Source: Legionella oakridgensis ATCC 33761 = DSM 21215 (GTDB lineage Bacteria > Pseudomonadota > Gammaproteobacteria > Legionellales > Legionellaceae). From it: DNA of 64,000 nucleotides. The translations under genes and the position numbers were made by a program. The DNA lies in the NCBI RefSeq assembly GCF_000512355.1, contig NZ_CP004006.1, positions 2,562,501 through 2,626,500 of the forward strand, given 5' to 3'. Shown piece after piece: positions 58,219 to 64,000 of this stretch (within the stretch, counting starts at the first letter, position 1; each line of letters starts with the position of its first letter). Under the pieces are notes generated by a model, which was not told the DNA's origin, made no database searches, and saw only the letters and a program-made list of their open reading frames with translations.

Positions 58219-58745
58219 ATGGCAGCAAAAAGTCATACCAAGCTTTTAATTATTTTAACGGCTGTTGTTATAGGAATGTTCGGGTTTGGATTTGCATTGG
58301 TGCCCATTTACAATAGTTTATGTAAGGCATTAAACATTAACGGCAAAGTAAGCACAGAAATCGCAGCCTATGATAAAAACACGCAAATTGCTAAAGACAG
58401 GGATGTTTTAGTGGAATTTGTAGCGACAAATAACAGTGGCGTACCTTGGGCTTTTTATCCTAAAACACACAAATTACGTGTTCATCCTGGCGAAATTGCC
58501 AAATTGTCATTTTACGCAGAAAATAAAACAAACCATACGATGACAGTGCAAGCGATTCCAAGCGTGACACCAGGCATTGCCGCTAAATATTTAAAAAAGA
58601 CGGAGTGTTTTGTTTTACCCAGCAAACACTGAATGGTCATGAAGCAATGGATATGCCATTGTTATTTCATATTGATACTGAGTTGCCAGCTAACGTTAAA
58701 ACAATTACTTTGGCTTATACTTTATTTGATGTGAGCAATAGATAA
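58219..58745 (+). CDS. ctaG: Cox11/CtaG copper chaperone for oxidase assembly, frame broken
   Basis: Delivers copper to CuB of subunit I. The 175 aa restored protein has an N-terminal membrane anchor (KLLIILTAVVIGMFGFGFAL) and periplasmic domain (KVSTEIAAYDKNTQ, AKYLKKTECFCF). The frame breaks at T 58608-58611 inside the conserved Cys motif: reading stops a few codons later, while one extra T gives ECFCFTQQTLNGHEAMDMP and a normal C-terminus ending at 58745. If the break is real, copper insertion would fail in this oxidase, which argues that it is an artefact. Nine bases after coxA. Confidence 0.82.
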
Positions 58746-58785
58746 ATTTTTAACCAAAATTTAAAAAACAGGAGAATTAAATACT

Positions 58786-59655
58786 ATGGGAGACCACGGC
58801 ACCTATTATGTCCCCAAGCCCAGCCATTGGCCTTTAGTCGGTTCAATTGGCCTTACTACTACGTTGGTAGGCGCTGGCTCTTGGCTGCACGCCGACTGGT
58901 ATGGGCCCTATATATTTTTTCTTGGGCTATTCATATTATTTTTTATGATGTTTGGCTGGTTTGGCCAAGTTATCTATGAAAATGAAAAAGGCCTTTATGA
59001 TTTGCAAGTTGACCGCTCGTTCCGATGGGGAATGTGCTGGTTTATTTTCTCTGAAGTTTGCTTCTTTGGTGCATTTTTTGGCGCTTTATTTTTTTCACGC
59101 TATTGGAGCGTACCACTGCTTGGAGGAGAAGTACATCCCATCACTCATTTTACCTTATGGCCTGATTTTAAAGCCACCTGGCCATTATTAGACAATCCAA
59201 ACAATCAGATTTTTGTTGGGGCCCACGAAGGGATGGGCGCGTGGGGACTTGCAGCAATTAATACCTTAATCCTGTTATCTTCTGGAGTAACGGTCACTTG
59301 GGCTCATTGGGCATTAAAACTCAATAAGCGCCGTCAGCTAGACATCGGCTTAATATGCACCATAGCCCTTGGGATACTCTTTTTATTTTTACAAGGCCAT
59401 GAATATTATGAAGCCTATACTGAAATGAATTTAACCTTGGACGCGGGTATTTACGGGACAACCTTTTTTATGCTGACTGGTTTTCATGGTCTGCATGTCA
59501 CCATTGGAACCATCATTCTTATTGTTATTCTTTTGCGCTCACTGCGTGGCCATTTTACGCCAGAGAGACACTTTGCCTTTGAAGCAGCTGCTTGGTATTG
59601 GCACTTTGTTGACGTCGTCTGGTTATTCTTGTTTATCTTTGTCTATTGGTTATAA
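58786..59655 (+). CDS. coxC: cytochrome c oxidase subunit III
   Basis: A 289 aa seven-helix subunit with WFIFSEVCFFGAFFGALFFS, LLSSGVTVTWAHWALK, GHEYYEAY and TGFHGLHVTIGTIIL near residue 230, and the final WYWHFVDVVWLFLFIFVYWL, all typical of subunit III. It stabilises subunit I. ATG at 58786 after AGGAG. Last gene of the cytochrome-oxidase operon. Confidence 0.96.
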   Translation: MGDHGTYYVPKPSHWPLVGSIGLTTTLVGAGSWLHADWYGPYIFFLGLFILFFMMFGWFGQVIYENEKGLYDLQVDRSFRWGMCWFIFSEVCFFGAFFGALFFSRYWSVPLLGGEVHPITHFTLWPDFKATWPLLDNPNNQIFVGAHEGMGAWGLAAINTLILLSSGVTVTWAHWALKLNKRRQLDIGLICTIALGILFLFLQGHEYYEAYTEMNLTLDAGIYGTTFFMLTGFHGLHVTIGTIILIVILLRSLRGHFTPERHFAFEAAAWYWHFVDVVWLFLFIFVYWL

Positions 59656-59659
59656 ATTC

Positions 59660-59684
59660 CACCCTGCCTTGTCCAGGCAGGGTG
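59660..59684 (+). terminator. hairpin after coxC
   Basis: Perfect stem CACCCTGCCT / AGGCAGGGTG with loop TGTCC, four bases after the coxC stop. No T-tract follows, so it may stabilise the transcript end rather than terminate it. Confidence 0.5.
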
Positions 59685-59777
59685 AATAGAGTTACTGCAC
59701 AAAACATCTGATTTAAAAATCAAGAGCCACTATTTTTTAAACGCAAGAAAAAACGATTATCAGGAAAATAACCTTTC

Positions 59778-61535
59778 CTAGTTTAAGCCAGCTCCTTGCA
59801 ATGCTTCCTTATCCAAATCTATTTCGCGGTATTTAAATTCTTCGTCCAATTGACCAATGACTCGCATGCCTTCATGGATGGTTGTCTCCCCACTTTTAAT
59901 CAATGCAGTAACTTGGCGAGATAACGGCTCATAAGATTGGCATGCCAAAGCAGCTTTTGTAAATGCTGCAGCATTATTCAACCGCAGGGCATTCAACATC
60001 TCCATATTCATTTCAAGAAGCTCATAGACACCAATTCGACCAACGTATCCACGATAATTACAATGGGTGCAACCTTCGCCTATTTTAAAGACTAATGAAG
60101 CATCAACCCCCATCGACTCCAGCCAAATTTTCTCAGCCGCATCCGCCTTATGATCCTTGATGCAGGCCTGACAAATCGTTCTTACCAAGCGTTGCCCAAT
60201 AATTGCTTTTACAGCAGCCGCAACCATGTAGCCTTCCGCCCCCATATCAATTAACCGCATGGCAGAACTTATGGCATCATTAGTATGGAGGGTGGCTAAT
60301 ACAAAATGACCAGTAATCGCCGCACGCATGGCAATACGCGCTGTTTCGCTATCCCTGATTTCTCCCACCATGATAATATCAGGATCTTGTCGTAAGATAG
60401 AACGCAACACACGAGCAAATGTCAGGTCAATTTTTGGATTCACTTGCACCTGACAAACGCGGCTTATTCGATATTCCACCGGATCCTCAACGGTTAAGAT
60501 TTTACGATCGGGAGTATTTAATCTGGATAAAATACTATAAAGCGTCGTGGTTTTACCGCTACCCGTAGGGCCTGTAACCAACAACATCCCATACGGCCTT
60601 TTATAAATCGCCTCAAGTCGTTTGACCATATCTGCAGAAATTCCCAGATCGCTTAAATCACTCACTGGTGTTGATTGATCCAATAAACGCATGACCACCG
60701 ATTCACCATAAGAAGTCGGCATGGTTGAAACCCTGACGTCAAAAGAGCGTCCTTTAATAGTAAAATTAAAACGACCATCCTGAGGAATACGCTTCTCTGA
60801 AATATCCAAATGGGCACGTAATTTAAGCCGTTGAATCAACGCGTTCAAAATCCGTTTATTTTCCAGAATACTCTCGTTTAAAACACCATCAATACGTAAA
60901 CGAATTCGCAATGATTTTTCATCAGGCTCAATATGAATGTCCGATGCTCGTGCCTGTACTGCGTCTCTAAACAATGAATTTAATAGTTTGACTACAGGCG
61001 CTTGCTCTTCGCTTTCAATCGTTTCATCAAAAAGCTCGTCTTCCTTCTCCGTCCGCTCCTCAACCATCTCTCCTGAAAGTTCTTCGGCAAAATGGCTAAT
61101 TTCTTGGGTACGCCGGTAAATACGGTCAATCGCCGCTAATAAGGCGGATTCACTAATGACTGCCATCTTGATGGGTTGTTTCAAGATTTTGGATACAGCA
61201 TCAAAGGCATTAATATCCAACGGATCAGCCATGCCAACCAATAATTCTTTATTGATACGTTCTAAGACAAGAGCGCGATAGCGTCTGGCATATGTTTCAG
61301 GCAATAACGTGGCCAACGACGAATTAATTTCATAAAAATTGAGATCAATATAAGGAATATCTAATTGCCGGGCCAATAATTTTAAGAGTTCTTCTTCTTT
61401 AACAACGCCCATTTCAATTAAAATGCGGCCAAATTTATTACCGGTTTGTTTTTGCAATTCACTGGCTTTATCCAATGTTGCTTGGGTTACCAGATTTTCT
61501 TTAAGCAGTAACTCTCCCAGTCGTATACGCTTCAT
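59778..61535 (-). CDS. mshE: MshE/GspE-type secretion ATPase
   Basis: A 585 aa hexameric motor for pilus/secretion assembly. The N-terminal domain begins RIRLGELLLKENLVTQATL and has a second similar 24-residue segment (FGRILIEMGVVKEEELLKLL), the MshEN tandem known to bind c-di-GMP in Vibrio MshE. The ATPase core has Walker A GPTGSGKT near residue 322, IMVGEIRDSETA and zinc Cys pairs ICQACIKDH and CTHCNYRGY. Neighbouring mshN/mshM support MSHA-type assignment over PilB. C-di-GMP binding is inferred. Confidence 0.87.
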   Translation of the reverse strand: MKRIRLGELLLKENLVTQATLDKASELQKQTGNKFGRILIEMGVVKEEELLKLLARQLDIPYIDLNFYEINSSLATLLPETYARRYRALVLERINKELLVGMADPLDINAFDAVSKILKQPIKMAVISESALLAAIDRIYRRTQEISHFAEELSGEMVEERTEKEDELFDETIESEEQAPVVKLLNSLFRDAVQARASDIHIEPDEKSLRIRLRIDGVLNESILENKRILNALIQRLKLRAHLDISEKRIPQDGRFNFTIKGRSFDVRVSTMPTSYGESVVMRLLDQSTPVSDLSDLGISADMVKRLEAIYKRPYGMLLVTGPTGSGKTTTLYSILSRLNTPDRKILTVEDPVEYRISRVCQVQVNPKIDLTFARVLRSILRQDPDIIMVGEIRDSETARIAMRAAITGHFVLATLHTNDAISSAMRLIDMGAEGYMVAAAVKAIIGQRLVRTICQACIKDHKADAAEKIWLESMGVDASLVFKIGEGCTHCNYRGYVGRIGVYELLEMNMEMLNALRLNNAAAFTKAALACQSYEPLSRQVTALIKSGETTIHEGMRVIGQLDEEFKYREIDLDKEALQGAGLN

Positions 61536-61537
61536 GC

Positions 61538-62572
61538 CTATCCTTGCAAGTGTTTTAAACGGTTTTCTGCGTAAGCGCGAACGGATGGTTCAATATCATA
61601 GCTTTGGCTGGCACGCCTGTAAGCAATAGCCGCCTGTTGATAAGCTTGTTTATGCTCCAATGCAATCCCATATCCTAACCAATATTGACCATTAGATGGT
61701 TCTATGGCAATTAACGATTTGTACAGACTTCCCGCTTCATCCATCTTGCCCAAAGCCTGCATAACCGCTGCTAATAGACCATAAAAATCTGGTTCAGCCC
61801 GAATATCAGGATTAAATCGCTCAAGCAATCTTAATGCTTGAGTCGCTTCATCCTGATCAAACAGCAAATGGGCTTTCATCATCGTTAGTACCAAGGAATC
61901 AGGCTCATATTCAAGACCTTCATCTAAAATCTGGATGGCTTTATTATGCTGCGCATGTGAAAGATAAATGGCAGCAAGACTTTCGCGCGCTTCCGTAGAA
62001 TTAGGGAATTTCGATAAAATCAATTCTAACAAACGAGTCGCCCGCGGATCATTACCTTCCTGTATCGCTTGCAAGGCGTCATTCAACTGTACGTCATGCC
62101 ATTCTCTGGCAGTCAAATTATTATAGGTTCTATTAACTGCTGCAATTGCAGCGGGCTCTTCATCCGTATCTTCTATGCCTGATGACATTGATTCTTGCAA
62201 AGCAGGAATAACCGGCAGAGAAGAATGCATGGTTTCATCCGCTAAAGGCACGAATGTTTGTTTTTGTTCAGGAAGATCAGCGAGCGGCTTCGGCAATGGT
62301 TTTTCTGCATGCTGTGCCTTCATCACCGGTTCTGTCACTTTTTGTCCAGGAACTGTCTGAGATGTTGAAGGCAATTCATCTAAGCTAAATTTCTTACTTT
62401 TTAAGATCAATAAGACAATGACACTTACGATAAAAACACCCAAAAACCATGGAACAAACTCAGGTAATTTCCGTAAAAACGATTGTTTTTGTGGCGGTAT
62501 GAATAATGGCGCAGCTTCCCTGCGTAATTTATTTTCGTTGAGATCGTTCAGCATCTCATTTAATAAACTCAT
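61538..62572 (-). CDS. mshN: MshN-like TPR protein
   Basis: A 344 aa protein with an N-terminal cytoplasmic piece (MSLLNEMLNDLNENKLRR), one membrane helix (VPWFLGVFIVSVIVLLILK), a low-complexity periplasmic linker and five to six TPR units from about residue 150 (including HAQHNKAIQILDEGLEYEPD, and KMDEAGSLYKSLIAIEPSNG). The layout matches MshN of MSHA pilus systems. Its ATG at 62572 overlaps the mshM stop; mshE follows three bases after its end. Sequence similarity outside TPRs is too low for certainty. Confidence 0.72.
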   Translation of the reverse strand: MSLLNEMLNDLNENKLRREAAPLFIPPQKQSFLRKLPEFVPWFLGVFIVSVIVLLILKSKKFSLDELPSTSQTVPGQKVTEPVMKAQHAEKPLPKPLADLPEQKQTFVPLADETMHSSLPVIPALQESMSSGIEDTDEEPAAIAAVNRTYNNLTAREWHDVQLNDALQAIQEGNDPRATRLLELILSKFPNSTEARESLAAIYLSHAQHNKAIQILDEGLEYEPDSLVLTMMKAHLLFDQDEATQALRLLERFNPDIRAEPDFYGLLAAVMQALGKMDEAGSLYKSLIAIEPSNGQYWLGYGIALEHKQAYQQAAIAYRRASQSYDIEPSVRAYAENRLKHLQG

Positions 62573-63482
62573 GAAAATAACCCCAATTTCCAATAAACCG
62601 CTAACACAACCACCAGAGCGAATCCACTTATCAGTGCAAACCTCATATTAGAGCGCAGGCGAATCCTAGCGGCTTGTGCGCACTCTGTATCTGCAATGGC
62701 ACGCTTGACGGCAGAAGCATCCACCATACGAGCTCCTTTTCCGTAAGAAACCAGCAATGCTTTATGGCAAAGCACATTCAATATACGTGGCAACCCCCCA
62801 CTGGCATAATACAAGTGCTTCTTTGCCGCCGCTGAAAACATGGAACCATAGGTATATCCAGCTTTAGCCAGACGATGGTATAAATAAAGATCCACCTCAT
62901 GTTTCGCCAAAGGCTTTAAAGTGTATGAAAACGTAATACGCTGCTTTAATTGGCGCAATGATGGCTGATTCAGCTTACTGTCAAGTTCTGGCTGCCCAAA
63001 TAAAACAACCTGCATTAATTTTTTTCTTCCGTTTCCAGATTCGTGAGTAAACGAATAGCCTCAAGGCATATCTCGGGTAAGGCTTGCGCTTCATCAATGA
63101 TTAATATTGTTTTTTTGCCGGCTCTATGTAATTCCAGCAAGCGCATGTTAATGGCTTCCAACAATTTCTGTTGCGGCATGTCTTTTTCAGGATGCAGCCC
63201 TAATTCACTGGCTAAAGACAGGCGAAGACTATCCGCACTTTGATCAGGATTGGGAATATAAGCCGTCACAAAACTGTCATCCAATGTATTGAGCAATAAT
63301 CTGCATAATAAAGTTTTTCCTGTACCCACTTCGCCAAGAATTTTTATAAAACCTTCTCCTTGCTGCAGACTCAACAGTAAAACATTTAAAGCCTCTTGAT
63401 GGGTGGGCAATTCACAATAAAATTCTGTATTAGGCGTTAATGAAAACGGCTGCCGGTTTAATTTAAAATGTTCTAGGTACAT
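62569..63482 (-). CDS. mshM: MshM/ExeA-like AAA ATPase, frame broken
   Basis: A 304 aa ATPase when restored. It begins MYLEHFKLNRQPFSLTPNTE, a signature of the ExeA/MshM family, with Walker A LGEVGTGKT near residue 45 and Walker B TILIIDEAQALP near 122. The frame stops at plus-strand T 63019-63025 just after LETEEK; one extra base restores KLMQVVLFGQPELDSKL and a C-terminal membrane helix (FALISGFALVVVLAVYWKLG). ExeA-type ATPases help place secretins in the peptidoglycan, consistent with the adjacent mshL. ATG at 63482. Confidence 0.82.
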
Positions 63483-64000
63483 CTTCCCCCCCTGCATTGT
63501 GATGGCGTATAGACGCCTGCTTTTGGTCCAACACTGACTGGCTCTTCCCCTTCTGTACCAAAAATATCAGGCCTGCTGCCAAAATGATAACCACGTTTAA
63601 TACGGGCAAACTGTTGTGTCGATTCAATTAAATCACGATTGATGTTTTTTGGATTCATGACAATCGGCCTTAGAAGAATCACCAATTCACTTTTCCTTGA
63701 GTTTTGCTTGGTTGCCCGAAAGAGCGTACCAAGAAAAGGAATATTGCCAAAAAATGGCATTTGAGCGATGTCTTCTTCTGTTTGATTCTGCATCAAACCA
63801 CCAATAACCACCACCTGCCCATTTTTAGCATGAACAATAGTATCGGATTCGCGAATGGTGCTAAAAGCTAAAGGCAATTCCAAAACACCGCCTTGCGCTC
63901 CTAAATCAATGCGTTTACGTTGATCGCGGACAAGACTAACCGAAGGATGAATATGCAGCGTCACATTATTGTTAGCATCAATTTGCGGCGTAACATCCAA
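63473..64000 (-). CDS. mshL: MshL-like secretin, partial (runs off the window)
   Basis: The last 175 residues of a GspD/PilQ-family outer membrane secretin. Segments VTPQIDANNNVTLHIHPSVS and VIGGLMQNQTEEDIAQMPFFGNIPFLGTLFR form the C-terminal beta barrel with the conserved NIPFLG motif; the end is RGGRCT. It forms the outer membrane pore through which the pilus or substrate passes. Its start lies beyond 64000. It overlaps the mshM start by ten bases. Confidence 0.88.
   Translation of the reverse strand: MDVTPQIDANNNVTLHIHPSVSLVRDQRKRIDLGAQGGVLELPLAFSTIRESDTIVHAKNGQVVVIGGLMQNQTEEDIAQMPFFGNIPFLGTLFRATKQNSRKSELVILLRPIVMNPKNINRDLIESTQQFARIKRGYHFGSRPDIFGTEGEEPVSVGPKAGVYTPSQCRGGRCT

Noticed and set aside
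6895-63025. Programmed frameshifting as explanation for all broken genes
   Set aside because: Only paralogue B has a proper slippery heptamer in frame; the others lack it and have opposite or unsupported shift directions.

Overview
The window looks like a chromosomal segment of a Legionella-type gammaproteobacterium (inference from gene content; no database was searched). Pointers are moderately AT-rich DNA, an M4 metalloprotease of the ProA/Msp type, an RNase T2 like the type II-secreted SrnA, a ubiquinone pathway with UbiD/UbiE/UbiJ/UbiB, an aa3-type cytochrome oxidase operon, and compact operons with ATGA/TAATG stop-start overlaps. It carries mostly housekeeping genes. There is no prophage, CRISPR array or intact insertion sequence.

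Layout. 0-4.8 kb: PIN-PhoH ATPase, GMP reductase, two tandem acidic paralogues of unknown function, an alpha/beta hydrolase. 4.9-9.7 kb (minus): DUF2807 lipoprotein, RNase T2, cold-shock protein, long SulP transporter. 9.7-16.9 kb (minus): MoxR-DUF58-DUF4381-BatA-BatB-BatC-BatD operon, with 16 KQNQD repeats in BatC. 17-23.5 kb: peptide deformylase, membrane-spermidine synthase fusion, ProA protease, Psd, tRNA-Leu(CAG), GDPD. 23.6-32.6 kb: FumC, photolyase, epimerase-like protein, RsmE, thioredoxin, Rho, UbiD, Fre. 32.7-39.2 kb: HspQ, MsrB-MsrA fusion, MltB, GGDEF receptor, EamA transporter, a secreted protein. 39.4-47.1 kb (minus): RsmA, a TraI_2-like protein, ApaH and a MacAB/TolC-like efflux set. 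47.2-51.8 kb: UbiE-UbiJ-UbiB-TatA-TatB, with TatC convergent. 51.9-59.7 kb: small genes, LysE exporter, then a tetraheme cytochrome and CoxB-CoxA-Cox11-CoxC. 59.8-64 kb (minus): MshL(partial)-MshM-MshN-MshE pilus/secretion genes; MshL runs off the window.

The most important global observation is that 12 genes (paralogue B, RNase T2, BatD, BatA, the spermidine synthase fusion, the epimerase, the MacB permease, the TolC-like protein, UbiB, UbiE, Cox11, MshM) are each broken by one or two single-base indels: 14 breaks, all in runs of 4-7 identical bases, 12 of them one base short. Adding or removing the base restores full-length proteins; UbiB becomes 546 aa and UbiE 250 aa. This pattern suggests homopolymer sequencing error rather than decay. 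I list such genes as CDS at their restored extent and describe the break.

Functional threads are respiration (ubiquinone synthesis, a cytochrome c electron feeder, aa3 oxidase), envelope and secretion (Tat, Msh pilus, Bat/MoxR, MltB, secreted ProA and RNase T2), oxidative repair (MsrBA, thioredoxin, photolyase) and c-di-GMP signalling (a GGDEF protein and a possible c-di-GMP-binding MshE).
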